A DNA stretch of 64,000 nt from Klebsiella aerogenes (lineage in GTDB: Bacteria > Pseudomonadota > Gammaproteobacteria > Enterobacterales > Enterobacteriaceae). The notes below the pieces were generated by a model that saw only the letters and a list, made by a program, of their open reading frames with translations, ran no database searches and was not told the origin of the DNA. Positions within the stretch are counted from its first letter, which is position 1. Every line of letters starts with the position of its first letter. Positions 8,512-17,412 of the stretch are shown here, one piece after another. Position numbers and translations under genes: made by a program. The stretch spans positions 1,798,001 to 1,862,000 of the forward strand of contig CP119076.1 in NCBI GenBank assembly GCA_029027985.1, in the 5' to 3' direction.

Positions 8512-9429
8512 ATGAACTTAAGACGACTGAAGTATTTTGTGAAAATCGTCGATATCGGCAGTCTGACCCAGGCCGCTGAAGTCTTGCACATCGCACAACC
8601 GGCGTTGAGCCAGCAGGTAGCGACCCTGGAAGGTGAGCTGGAGCAGAAACTGCTGATCCGCACTAAACGAGGCGTAACGCCAACCGAAGCGGGGAAAATT
8701 CTCTACACCCACGCACGGACCATTCTGCGCCAGTGCGAACAGGCGCATCTGGCGGTACATAACGTTGGGCAGACGCTGAGCGGGCAGGTGGCTATCGGCC
8801 TTGCGCCGGGAACGGCGGCCTCGGCGATCACCATGCCGCTGCTGCAGACTGTGCGTAATGAACTCCCCGAAGTGAGCGTGTATTTGCAGGAATGCAGCGG
8901 TAGCGTGCTAAACGACAAGCTGCTCGGCGGCCAGTTGGATATGGCGGTACTGTACGAACGTTCGCCGGTGGCGGGAGTGGTCAGCCAGCCGCTGCTGAAA
9001 GAAGATTTGTATCTGGTTGGGACGCAGCACTGCCCGGGGCAAAGCGTCGATCTCTCGGCGGTGGCCGAAATGAGCCTGTTTCTGCCACGAGACTACAGCG
9101 CCGTTTGCGCCCGCGTAACGGAAGCCTTCACCTTACGCCGTCTGTCAGCAAAAGTAATTGGCGAGATTGAATCCATTACGACCTTAACGGCTGCTATCGC
9201 CAGCGGGATGGGGGTGACGGTATTGCCCGAATCTGCAGCGCGTGCACTCTGTTCGGCGGCTAATGGCTGGATGGCACGTATCAGCACGCCGTCGATGAGT
9301 CTGTCGCTGTCGCTGAATACCTCGGCGCGCGGCAGTCTGTCGCCGCAGGCGCAGGCGGTCAAAGATATCCTGTTGTCGCTGGTCAGCCGCCCGTCGTTGG
9401 AGAATCGCGAACTCCAACTGGTCAGTTAA
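8512..9429 (+). CDS. nac: nitrogen assimilation LysR-type regulator Nac
   Basis: Nac couples sigma-54-dependent nitrogen limitation to sigma-70 promoters, activating for example hut and ure and repressing gdhA. The 305-residue protein has the N-terminal LysR helix-turn-helix (LTQAAEVLHIAQPALSQQVA) and an effector domain, and matches Klebsiella Nac nearly end to end, including the C-terminus RPSLENRELQLVS. A GGAGG ribosome site (ACAGGAGGCAAA) precedes the ATG. The upstream region holds its sigma-54 promoter and an NtrC site. It is followed by its paralog cbl in the same orientation, as in E. coli. Confidence 0.97.
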   Translation: MNLRRLKYFVKIVDIGSLTQAAEVLHIAQPALSQQVATLEGELEQKLLIRTKRGVTPTEAGKILYTHARTILRQCEQAHLAVHNVGQTLSGQVAIGLAPGTAASAITMPLLQTVRNELPEVSVYLQECSGSVLNDKLLGGQLDMAVLYERSPVAGVVSQPLLKEDLYLVGTQHCPGQSVDLSAVAEMSLFLPRDYSAVCARVTEAFTLRRLSAKVIGEIESITTLTAAIASGMGVTVLPESAARALCSAANGWMARISTPSMSLSLSLNTSARGSLSPQAQAVKDILLSLVSRPSLENRELQLVS

Positions 9430-9535
9430 CATATATTCTTTTAAGGAATAAGTTGCTGGTTTTTATTATTTGTTTGCCGGGTAAACAGACTTTAACAATA
9501 GTCATCACGTTATGTCTGCAGACCCGGAGGAAAGG

Positions 9536-10486
9536 GTGAATTTCCAGCAACTGAAAATTATTCGCGAGGCGGCCCGTCGGGATTACAACCTGACGGAAGT
9601 GGCTAATATGCTGTACACCTCGCAATCTGGCGTCAGCCGCCATATTCGCGAACTGGAAGAAGAACTGGGGATAGAGATCTTTATCCGCCGTGGCAAGCGT
9701 CTGCTGGGGATGACCGAACCTGGCAAAGCGCTGCTCTCTATCGCTGAAAGGATCCTCAATGAGGCCAGCAACGTCCGCCGTCTGGCCGATCTGTTTACCA
9801 ACGACGCTTCGGGCGTATTAACTATCGCGACGACACATACTCAGGCGCGCTATAGCCTGCCGCCAGTGATTAAAGCGTTTCGTGAACTTTTTCCCGATGT
9901 GCGCCTGGAACTGGTGCAAGGGACGCCGCAGGAAATTGAAACGTTGCTACATAACGGCGGGGCGGATATTGGTATTGCCAGCGAACGTTTAAGTAACGAT
10001 CCTACGTTGGTGGCCTTCCCATGGTTTCGTTGGCATCACAGCTTATTAGTGCCAAAAGATCACCCGCTGACGCAGGTTACGCCACTAACGCTGGAGGCCA
10101 TCGTACACTGGCCACTCATCACATACCGTCAGGGGATCACCGGGCGTTCGCGTATTGATGAAGCGTTCAGTCGCAAAGGGTTGATGCCGGACATTGTCCT
10201 CAGCGCCCAGGATTCCGATGTGATTAAGACTTACGTTGAGCTTGGTCTGGGTGTGGGCCTGGTAGCGGAGCAATCCGGCGACGTCCGCGAGGCGGATACG
10301 TTTACCCGCCTGGAAACACGCCATCTCTTTGATGCGAATACCGTTTGGCTGGGGCTGAAACGCGGTCAGTTACAACGTAACTATGTCTGGCGATTCATCG
10401 AATTGTGTAATGCGGGGCTGTCGCTGGATGAAATTAAACGTCAGGCGATGGAGCCGGAAGAGGTGGCCATCGACTATCAAATCTAA
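9536..10486 (+). CDS. cbl: LysR-type regulator Cbl (CysB-like)
   Basis: Cbl is a CysB paralog that activates genes for use of aliphatic sulfonates and taurine (ssu, tau) under sulfate starvation. The 316-residue length equals that of E. coli Cbl if the GTG at 9536 is the start; this GTG follows a strong CCGGAGGAAAG site, and the alternative ATG 24 bases upstream has none. The helix-turn-helix (NLTEVANMLYTSQSGVSRHI) and effector domain (TIATTHTQARYSLP, YRQGITGRSRIDEAF) are intact, ending IDYQI as in E. coli. In other enteric bacteria Nac can activate cbl transcription, which fits the 106-base spacing here. Confidence 0.96.
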   Translation: MNFQQLKIIREAARRDYNLTEVANMLYTSQSGVSRHIRELEEELGIEIFIRRGKRLLGMTEPGKALLSIAERILNEASNVRRLADLFTNDASGVLTIATTHTQARYSLPPVIKAFRELFPDVRLELVQGTPQEIETLLHNGGADIGIASERLSNDPTLVAFPWFRWHHSLLVPKDHPLTQVTPLTLEAIVHWPLITYRQGITGRSRIDEAFSRKGLMPDIVLSAQDSDVIKTYVELGLGVGLVAEQSGDVREADTFTRLETRHLFDANTVWLGLKRGQLQRNYVWRFIELCNAGLSLDEIKRQAMEPEEVAIDYQI

Positions 10487-10562
10487 GCGCGGGCAGCCGG
10501 CAAGCGGGAGGCGTCAAAGCAGCTATAATTCATTCACGTGAGTCGCGACTGAGGAAGGGAAA

Positions 10563-11504
10563 ATGATGGTGCGGCGTATGAAATTGCTTTGCTCCCTGGT
10601 GATGATGTTGGCCAGCCACAGTGCGCTGGCAGTGAGTTATCCGTTGCCGCCGGAAGGGAGTCGTTTGGTTGGCAGTCCCATCAACATTACCGTGCCCGAC
10701 CGTAATACTCAGCCCCTGGAGACCTTTGCTGCCCAATATGGGCAGGGGTTGAGTAATATGCTGGAGGCTAACCCTGGCGTGGATGTGTATCTGCCAAAAT
10801 CGGGAACCTCATTGACTATCCCGCAACAGTTGATTCTGCCTGCCACCGTGCGCAACGGTATTGTGATTAACGTTGCCGAAATGCGCCTTTATTACTATCC
10901 GCCGGAGGGGACTACCGTTGAGGTTCTGCCGATTGGTATCGGCCAGGCGGGACGTGAGACGCCGCGTAACTGGGTGACGGCGGTGGAGCGCAAGCAAGAA
11001 GGGCCAACCTGGGTTCCGACGGCGAATACCCGCCGCGAGTATGCCAAAGAAGGCAAAACCTTGCCGGCGATGGTACCTGCCGGGCCGGATAATCCGATGG
11101 GCTTGTATGCTATCTATATCGGCAGGCTATATGCCATTCACGGCACCAATGCCAATTTTGGTATTGGCCTACGGGTGAGCCAGGGCTGTATTCGCCTGCG
11201 CAACGATGACATTAAATATCTGTTCGATAACGTGCCGGTCGGCACGCGGGTGCAGATTATCGATCAGCCGGTCAAATATACCACCGAGCCGGACGGCAGC
11301 CATTGGCTGGAGGTTCATGAACCGTTGTCGCGTAACCGTTCTGAGTTTGAGTCTGATCGCAAAGTACCGCTGCCGTCTACGCCGGCAATGCGCGAATTTG
11401 TTCAGGGGGTGGGGGTGAACGTCGGGCGAGCGGATTCAGCGCTGCAGCGGCGTTCTGGAATGCCGGTGAATATCAGCAGTTCAGCTGTGGAGAGTTCTCT
11501 TTGA
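10563..11504 (+). CDS. ldtA: L,D-transpeptidase LdtA (ErfK)
   Basis: This periplasmic enzyme anchors Braun lipoprotein to peptidoglycan. The 313-residue protein has a signal peptide ending near SHSALA, a LysM-like region ([20 protein letters not shown]) and the YkuD catalytic domain with the motif [10 protein letters not shown] followed by [11 protein letters not shown] containing the catalytic Cys. An AGGAAGGGAAA site precedes the first ATG. In E. coli cobT follows; here the coding frame ends 16 bases before an att repeat, and the gene marks the left edge of the tRNA-Asn-type island. Confidence 0.96.
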   Translation: MMVRRMKLLCSLVMMLASHSALAVSYPLPPEGSRLVGSPINITVPDRNTQPLETFAAQYGQGLSNMLEANPGVDVYLPKSGTSLTIPQQLILPATVRNGIVINVAEMRLYYYPPEGTTVEVLPIGIGQAGRETPRNWVTAVERKQEGPTWVPTANTRREYAKEGKTLPAMVPAGPDNPMGLYAIYIGRLYAIHGTNANFGIGLRVSQGCIRLRNDDIKYLFDNVPVGTRVQIIDQPVKYTTEPDGSHWLEVHEPLSRNRSEFESDRKVPLPSTPAMREFVQGVGVNVGRADSALQRRSGMPVNISSSAVESSL

Positions 11505-11520
11505 CGGTGTGAAACGTTGA

Positions 11521-11576
11521 AAAGCAAAAAGCCTGCTCGAAAGCAGGCTTTTCTAAATTTGGCTCCTCTGACTGGG
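11521..11576. repeat. left att site: duplicated 3' end of tRNA-Asn plus terminator
   Basis: These 56 bases are identical to 20919-20974, the terminator and the last 16 bases of intact tRNA-Asn copy 5. Similarity stops exactly after CTCCTCTGACTGG, the inner end of the 17-bp core (reverse complement CCAGTCAGAGGAGCCAA) known as the att core of ICEKp/HPI-type integration at asn tRNA. It is therefore a site-specific recombination scar, not a decayed tRNA. Confidence 0.92.
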
Positions 11577-11846
11577 ATCGCCTTTGTGATTAACTGCTGA
11601 AGATTAAGCTAAATCAGAAACCGAGTCTTGTCAGAACCACCAAAATGACACCTGGCGATGCCGCAATGAACTACGTTGGAGGAGTATGCAACTCGCAACC
11701 GTGCGGTCGCTAATCAACGTCTGAGCGGAAGTACGACCCGGTGGAAAAGGACAGTAGGTTATAACCGTCGTTCAATCACCGAAATAACGATGTACAGAGT
11801 TAAACAACAGATTAATTCACCCACCATGCCCGCACTGAAAACTATG
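11577..11846. other. non-coding island edge, no gene recognised
   Basis: This stretch between the left att scar and the end of the radical-SAM-like gene has stops in all frames and no recognisable RNA. It may be the decayed end of a gene from the ancestral element. Confidence 0.4.
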
Positions 11847-12995
11847 TCAGGCTAAATACTGACGAATATCGGAAGGGGCATAGTTTTGTTCCCACAAAGC
11901 CCTCATCATCAACATATAGGGCTCAACATAAGTGAAAAAGGCCAGATAGCTTTCACAAAAATAATTAAGCTCTGGGGCACCCCGTTGGGAAAATACTATG
12001 CGATCTTTTGGGCAACCACCGCGACAGGCAAATTCCATTTTGCAACTGACACACTCTGCGGCCAGTAATGGTTTGTGTTGCCCAACGGTTTTGTTTTTTT
12101 GTATCCTGGTTATGACAGATTGACGGCTATTACTGCGTAATGTTTTTGAATGAGCAAAATGATTGTGCTGGTATAAATCATCGTTTGTTTTTAGTGCTGA
12201 GGTATCATTCTCAGATGGCGAAAAAATACGGTTCGCCGTAGGTAACTCACACCACGCAGCGAAAGCCTGTTCAAAAATGGGGATTTTAATCGTCCCAATA
12301 TCCAGACGTACCCATGTATAAAAAATCGTCTTCAAAAAGGTTCCAAATGCGGCAGGCGCAAGGCTTCGCGCAGATACACCACCTTGCTCAATTGGTTCAA
12401 GCAATGGGATAAATTGCATATGCTGACTGCCAAGATTTTTAAGATAGTGATAGACTCGCAGCGGTTGCTGGCTGTTAATAGCGTCAATGCTCGTCAGGGT
12501 GCTAAAATCAACACCATGTTTTTGTAACAAGCTTACAGATTCCTCAATCTGATGAACCGTCGGTTTGCCAGAGACCGTTTTGCAGAAATTGTTGTGCGTT
12601 GAGACATCAACATTCACTGGAATGCTAATAATAAAGTTATTTTTCTTGAAGAACTCGCACCAGCTATTATCTAACAGAGCACTGTTTGTTAACACTGTAT
12701 TGATAATGCTTTTATCTTGTGCAAATTGTTTTTGTAGTTCAATAACTTGGTTAAAGAAATCAAAACTGTCAGATGTTAGTTCACTATCCTGCCAGGAAAA
12801 CAACACACTATCGGTTTCCTTAGTATTAATTTGCTGACGAATATATAGCTGAAGTGTTGCAGTATCCATATCGCATGTTTTATATTCAAGATAGGTATGA
12901 ACTCTATCAAGATAGAAGCAGTGTGAACGACATAATTTACTGCATTCGCTGGTGAAATACTCTATTGGCTGGCAGCGTTTAATTGTTGCGTTCAT
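11847..12995 (-). CDS. divergent radical-SAM/SPASM protein, anaerobic sulfatase-maturase-like, altered cluster motif
   Basis: The 382-residue protein aligns by eye along its length with anaerobic sulfatase-maturating enzymes: CFYLD near residue 26, ELQKQFA, LLQKHGVDF, a QFIPLLEP strand end and a C-terminal SPASM block (CVSCKMEFACRGGCPKDR, then YFCESYLAFF). Key positions differ. The radical-SAM cysteines read C18-x3-C22-x3-C26, one residue longer than the canonical C-x3-C-x2-C. The SAM-binding GGEP is replaced by DSEL (FSWQDSELTS). The usual LDG strand reads PVNVD. SPASM cysteines are kept. It is last in the nucleotidase operon, 68 bases after the third 5'-nucleotidase gene, with a weak ribosome site. 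Its substrate is unknown; it may no longer do radical-SAM chemistry. Confidence 0.75.
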   Translation of the reverse strand: MNATIKRCQPIEYFTSECSKLCRSHCFYLDRVHTYLEYKTCDMDTATLQLYIRQQINTKETDSVLFSWQDSELTSDSFDFFNQVIELQKQFAQDKSIINTVLTNSALLDNSWCEFFKKNNFIISIPVNVDVSTHNNFCKTVSGKPTVHQIEESVSLLQKHGVDFSTLTSIDAINSQQPLRVYHYLKNLGSQHMQFIPLLEPIEQGGVSARSLAPAAFGTFLKTIFYTWVRLDIGTIKIPIFEQAFAAWCELPTANRIFSPSENDTSALKTNDDLYQHNHFAHSKTLRSNSRQSVITRIQKNKTVGQHKPLLAAECVSCKMEFACRGGCPKDRIVFSQRGAPELNYFCESYLAFFTYVEPYMLMMRALWEQNYAPSDIRQYLA

Positions 12996-13063
12996 AGTGT
13001 TATCTATTTTTAAATGTAAGGAAATAGTGTAATCCAGATAATGGATTACACTATAATTTTTTA

Positions 13064-14674
13064 TTATTTACTAACTTCGACTCGCATTTCATTAACCTGT
13101 GCAGGTACTATTTTATGTCCTGTTCTCAGATAGTCCATCACGACATCAGACATATTATGTCCGGCACGAATTTGTACATTTTTCCCTTCTTTAAATGCCA
13201 GGAAACCATCCCCTCCTAAAGCAAGAAATGTCGTTGTTGCAACATGATAACTCTCTGTATCCTCAACCGCTTTACCATTGATGGTGAGAGACACTACGCG
13301 TTGTCCGACTGGTTTCTGTGGCATATAATGCATTTCAGCCCCCCTCGACATTTGCAATATTCCATTAGTGAGTGACGCGCCATGCTCCATTAGATTACGT
13401 AGTTCTTTGCCGCTGAGATCCATTTCCGTAAGTTCATTCTTGAAAGGGAATGTGCTGGTAATATCGCCAAAGGTAATTGAACCAGCATTTAAATCCGCAC
13501 GTAAACTTCCAGAATTAATCAGCGCGATTTGGGCTTTCGGTGCAGCAATAAGCATTGCATCCGTAAACAGGTTACCAAGTTGCGATGATTCACCATAGGC
13601 ACGGGTTAATGTGAGAGGTGATTCACCTACTGGTTGACGCACGATATCTGCGAGTTTTTTATTCCATCCATCAATAACTTTCTGTGTTGTTGGATCAGGT
13701 TTCCACTCATCCGCATAGATCGTTTTCAGCTCGAAGTTTTTCATTTTATGGGTATGGGATACAGGGTCAACATCAAGTACCAATTTACCTACATCAATCC
13801 CTCCGCTGTCAGTAGAAAGGATTAACGTATTACCTACTTTGATAGGTTCTGGTGTTCCTACGTGAGCGTGTCCGGTAATGAGAATATCAAGCCCTTTGAC
13901 CTGACTTGCCGTTTGAACATCTTTATCCAGCGCGCGTCTGACATCTGTATTACCAATACTGGATTGGCGTGCCGGAACGCCTTCGTGAACAAGAGCGACG
14001 GTGATGTCAACTTTATCACGTAACTCATCGAGATAATGTTGCAGATATTTCACCTCATCGCGTGCCTCAATTCCCTGGTTTTTAAGAGCTGCGGCTGATT
14101 TATCAAAACGATTGCTATTATCGTTATCAAGGCCCTGTATTGAGAGTTCTGAAATTGTGTCATTAAATGCATACACACCGTGCAGCCCAATAACACCAAT
14201 TTTGACACCATCTTTTTCCAGAATAATATAGGGTTTGTTCCAGAAAGGTATCTCGCTATCTGTATGGAATACATTTCCTAACAGAACAGGGAAGTTCGCC
14301 TTACTTAACTGGCGCAAGAGGTTATCCCAGCCATGGTCGAACTCATGATTGCCGATGGATACCGCATCAAAGGGCATCGTCCTCATAATATCAATTATTG
14401 CCTCCCCTTTGGTTAGGCTGCTGATATACGGCCCGGTAAAGTAGTCTCCAGCATCAAAATAAAAAGTGGATTTGTTTTTTGCTTTTTCTTGTTTAACCAT
14501 GGTAGTGATATTTGCCCAGCCGCCGATATCTCTTTTGTCCTCTGCAACATACGGGAGTTTGTAACTATCAACATGAGCATGAAGATCATTAGTATAAATA
14601 ATGGTGACATCTTTGGCGCAGGCCCAAAATGGTAATGTCAACAGAATACTCGCAGTAATTGTTTTTATCTTCAT
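13064..14674 (-). CDS. UshA-type periplasmic 5'-nucleotidase, third copy of the operon
   Basis: The 536-residue protein is a calcineurin-like metallophosphatase plus 5'-nucleotidase C-terminal domain, expected to dephosphorylate nucleotides in the periplasm. Metal ligands are visible: YTNDLHAHV (about 27-35), [21 protein letters not shown] and [11 protein letters not shown]. The C-terminal substrate domain has [10 protein letters not shown] and NSGSLRAD. The signal peptide ends near WACA; the Cys there could alternatively be a lipid anchor, but Trp at -2 argues against a good lipobox. It is closer to the copy at 17413 than to that at 15749, and has about 20 extra residues ([20 protein letters not shown]) before GIEARDE. 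AAAGGAA precedes the ATG, 22 bases after the Tsx-like gene. Confidence 0.9.
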   Translation of the reverse strand: MKIKTITASILLTLPFWACAKDVTIIYTNDLHAHVDSYKLPYVAEDKRDIGGWANITTMVKQEKAKNKSTFYFDAGDYFTGPYISSLTKGEAIIDIMRTMPFDAVSIGNHEFDHGWDNLLRQLSKANFPVLLGNVFHTDSEIPFWNKPYIILEKDGVKIGVIGLHGVYAFNDTISELSIQGLDNDNSNRFDKSAAALKNQGIEARDEVKYLQHYLDELRDKVDITVALVHEGVPARQSSIGNTDVRRALDKDVQTASQVKGLDILITGHAHVGTPEPIKVGNTLILSTDSGGIDVGKLVLDVDPVSHTHKMKNFELKTIYADEWKPDPTTQKVIDGWNKKLADIVRQPVGESPLTLTRAYGESSQLGNLFTDAMLIAAPKAQIALINSGSLRADLNAGSITFGDITSTFPFKNELTEMDLSGKELRNLMEHGASLTNGILQMSRGAEMHYMPQKPVGQRVVSLTINGKAVEDTESYHVATTTFLALGGDGFLAFKEGKNVQIRAGHNMSDVVMDYLRTGHKIVPAQVNEMRVEVSK

Positions 14675-14696
14675 AATAAATTCCTTTTATTTATAT

Positions 14697-15578
14697 TTAG
14701 AAAGTGTAACCGACGGTTAAATAATAGGCCCACCCTGTTGAGTCTATAGGGACGAGGTCCCCGTCACTGCTAAATGCTTTACTGCCTTCCTCAAATTGTC
14801 CACCATGATAGAAATAGCGAAGGGTCGCGCCATAGCTCCAGTGAGGGTAAACTAAGCTGAGTATATGGGTGGAAACTATCGAGTTGTTTGTGCGAGAGTA
14901 AAATGGTTGCTCCCCGCCTGACTCATCTTTTAGATCCGAACCAAAATCAAAATTGGTAAAACCAACATAATTTAACTTTCCACCAAATAGTGTTGTAATA
15001 GGGACAAAGTATTTTACTTTAAAACGATATCCATCCCACTCGTTTTCGTTGGCAGCATTATAATTATTCCCCTGGTATTTAGCATAGATGTTAGCAGATA
15101 AAGTCATCGGTAGCCCGGTATCAATATCCGTCCCTAATCCCATATACCAGGTACTCTGACGCTGCCCTGAATTAGTTCCTGCATCATAGATATAGTTGTG
15201 GGCAAAATACCATTCTTTAAATGGACCAAAGCTTAGATCGAGTCCCGTTAATTTGTCGATACTAAAACGTGGTTCTATTTCCATAAAAAATGGCGAGCCA
15301 TTATCCCAAATGCCGATATCGTTTTTATTTCCTACACCGAAAAATTTAGGTAAATCCGCATAGCCATAAAAATCAAACCAATCCACATGCGCCCATGCAC
15401 GATACTCTGGATATAAATCTGCTCTTTTTAGTGGCCCAAAGCGGGTGGCGTTGCTGCCTACTATATTAATACTTTGATGCCACCAGTCTGACAAATATTC
15501 ATCATTTCCAGAGTCTGCAAATGTTACCATCGGTAACAATATAAGCGCGCCTGATAAAAAATATTTTTGTTTTTGCAT
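14697..15578 (-). CDS. Tsx-like nucleoside-specific outer-membrane channel
   Basis: The 293-residue protein resembles Tsx (294) over its whole length: a signal peptide ending VTFADS, then [61 protein letters not shown] and the terminal aromatic YTF required for barrel assembly. Tsx lets nucleosides and deoxynucleosides across the outer membrane. It is clearly a paralog of the chromosomal tsx, with diverged loops. Placed between the second and third 5'-nucleotidase genes, it suggests coupled dephosphorylation and uptake of nucleosides. A possible own promoter lies at 15645-15673. Confidence 0.93.
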   Translation of the reverse strand: MQKQKYFLSGALILLPMVTFADSGNDEYLSDWWHQSINIVGSNATRFGPLKRADLYPEYRAWAHVDWFDFYGYADLPKFFGVGNKNDIGIWDNGSPFFMEIEPRFSIDKLTGLDLSFGPFKEWYFAHNYIYDAGTNSGQRQSTWYMGLGTDIDTGLPMTLSANIYAKYQGNNYNAANENEWDGYRFKVKYFVPITTLFGGKLNYVGFTNFDFGSDLKDESGGEQPFYSRTNNSIVSTHILSLVYPHWSYGATLRYFYHGGQFEEGSKAFSSDGDLVPIDSTGWAYYLTVGYTF

Positions 15579-15644
15579 AAAGTAATTCCTTTCACTGAGG
15601 TTTGTAAAAAAATACTATTCCTGTACTAAAAATTATATATTTAG

Positions 15645-15673
15645 AAGATATGAAATGATTATTGTATTTTCAA
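15645..15673 (-). promoter_or_regulatory. possible internal promoter before the Tsx-like gene
   Basis: On the minus strand TTGAAA (15673-15668), a 17-bp spacer and TATCTT (15650-15645) lie about 70 bases before the Tsx-like start. The region is AT-rich, so chance matches are likely. Confidence 0.35.
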
Positions 15674-15684
15674 TATACTATTAC

Positions 15685-15722
15685 GATATGATTGAGGTAA
15701 ATATCAATCGCTCAATCATATC
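15685..15722 (-). other. intercistronic stem-loop after the second 5'-nucleotidase gene
   Basis: A perfect 12-bp inverted repeat (GATATGATTGAG / CTCAATCATATC) encloses 14 bases, 26 bases after the stop of the upstream gene. No T run follows on the transcribed strand, so it is more likely an mRNA-stabilising or processing element than a classical terminator. Confidence 0.55.
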
Positions 15723-15748
15723 TGAAAGTATTCAATAAGTTATTGAGT

Positions 15749-17311
15749 TTATTTAGCCGAATTTATATCGACCACTCTCATTTCGAGATCAGGTTTTAAT
15801 GGACTATGAGCCTTGACATAATCAATGATTGATTCAGCAGAACTGGTACTGTTGATAGTTTTGATATTCGTTCCTTTCAAGAATGCTTCAAATCCATCAC
15901 CACCCGTTGCACAAAATGAGTGTGTCGCAACCCGATATGTTTTGGTTGGATCTACAGGTTGGTTATTAATAGTGAATTTAATAATTCGTTCATCCAACGG
16001 TTTTTTACTGTCATATTCAACATGGACACTTTTTGATACTTGTAAAACTCCGTTGGTGAGATTAGTTGCGTGGATCATTAAATCGGTAAGTTCCTTTCCG
16101 GTAAGATCCATTTCGACAAGTTCGTTATTAAATGGGAAGGTAGTAATGACATCACCATATCTTAAATTTCCCTGCGGGAAATCAGCACGCAATCCACCGC
16201 TGTTTTGTAATCCCACGACTGCGTCTGGCGCTTTATCCATCATGGCGTCGATCACTAAATTACCAACAGGTGACGATTCACCATAGGAACGAGTGAATGA
16301 TGCCGTTGTCGACCCAATAACCTGGTCAGTAATACTTTTCAGTTTGGCATTCCACTCATCAATCTTAGCCTGAACTTTCGGATCGGGTTTATATTCGTCA
16401 GCAAATACCGTGATTAGTTTACCGTTATAGCCATCAATTTTTTTAGTCTTAGGATTAAAATCCAATACTAATTTACCAATATCAGTCCCATACGCATCTG
16501 TTGAAACAACGAGTGTGTTATTGACTTTAATTGGCTCTGGCGTACCCACATGAGCATGCCCTGTGATTAACACATCAATGCCTTTAAATTTCTTTGCGGT
16601 ATCGATATCAGCTTGCAGCATTCGGGCTACATCTTTATTTCCGTAGCTTGATTGCCGTGCTGGCGTACCTTCGTGGATAAGCAACACGATGATATCAACT
16701 TTGCCTTTTAACGCATCAAGTCCTTTTTGAATATAAGGCACTTCATCTCGAGCCTCTGAGCCTGCGTAAGCCTTAGCCGCAATAGTGTCGTAAAATGCAA
16801 ATTTTTGATGTATTCCAATTACACCAATTTTTATTCCATCTTTTTCGACAATCGTCCAGGGTTTATTCCAGACGGGTTTATCACTGTTGGTATAAAACAC
16901 ATTTCCCAATAAAATAGGAAAATTCGCTTTTGATAACTGCTTAACCATATTGTCAACGCCATGGTCAAACTCATGATTCCCCACCGATACCGCATCAAAA
17001 GGCATGGAATTCATTATATCAATAATTGCTTCCCCTTTGGTTAGAGTGCTGATGTATGGCCCGGTAAAGTAATCACCTGCATCAAAGAAAAAGACATCTT
17101 TGTTTTTTTTCTTTGCATCATTAACGATGGTTGCAATGTTAGCAAAACCACCTACGGCTCGGTTTTTATCAACGGCGGGGATTTTCCCCGGGGAAACATG
17201 AGCATGTAAATCATTGGTATAATAAATAGTCACATCCTTCGCATTAACGGATGTGGCGAGCGTTGCTGACAGGCACAACGTGATCAGACTAAGCTTTATT
17301 TTTATATTCAT
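15749..17311 (-). CDS. UshA-type periplasmic 5'-nucleotidase, second copy of the operon
   Basis: This 520-residue metallophosphatase/5'-nucleotidase has a clean signal peptide (cleavage after SVNA, before KDVTIYY). Active-site motifs are intact: [38 protein letters not shown] and [11 protein letters not shown]; in the C-terminal domain RSYGESSPVGNL and NSGGLRAD. It is the most divergent of the three copies (for example IQKGLDALKGK where the others have LQHY), so the triplication is not recent. The gene is preceded at 100 bases by the first copy and followed after 170 bases by the Tsx-like gene, with stem-loops in both gaps. Confidence 0.9.
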   Translation of the reverse strand: MNIKIKLSLITLCLSATLATSVNAKDVTIYYTNDLHAHVSPGKIPAVDKNRAVGGFANIATIVNDAKKKNKDVFFFDAGDYFTGPYISTLTKGEAIIDIMNSMPFDAVSVGNHEFDHGVDNMVKQLSKANFPILLGNVFYTNSDKPVWNKPWTIVEKDGIKIGVIGIHQKFAFYDTIAAKAYAGSEARDEVPYIQKGLDALKGKVDIIVLLIHEGTPARQSSYGNKDVARMLQADIDTAKKFKGIDVLITGHAHVGTPEPIKVNNTLVVSTDAYGTDIGKLVLDFNPKTKKIDGYNGKLITVFADEYKPDPKVQAKIDEWNAKLKSITDQVIGSTTASFTRSYGESSPVGNLVIDAMMDKAPDAVVGLQNSGGLRADFPQGNLRYGDVITTFPFNNELVEMDLTGKELTDLMIHATNLTNGVLQVSKSVHVEYDSKKPLDERIIKFTINNQPVDPTKTYRVATHSFCATGGDGFEAFLKGTNIKTINSTSSAESIIDYVKAHSPLKPDLEMRVVDINSAK

Positions 17312-17345
17312 AATCAGTTCCTTCGAAGAAATATTTTATTTCTTT

Positions 17346-17375
17346 CAAGGGTTCATGCAGCTGCAAGAACCCTTG
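17346..17375 (-). other. intercistronic stem-loop between the first and second 5'-nucleotidase genes
   Basis: CAAGGGTTC and GAACCCTTG form a perfect 9-bp stem around a 12-base loop in the 101-base gap. On the transcribed strand it is followed by A-rich sequence, not a T run, so it probably affects mRNA stability or partial read-through. Confidence 0.55.
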
Positions 17376-17412
17376 TGATATTGGCAGTCAGAGTCAATTG
17401 CTATCTGAATAT

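Noticed and set aside
11561..11576. A decayed sixth tRNA-Asn
   Set aside because: Identity ends exactly at the known att core boundary, so it is a recombination scar.
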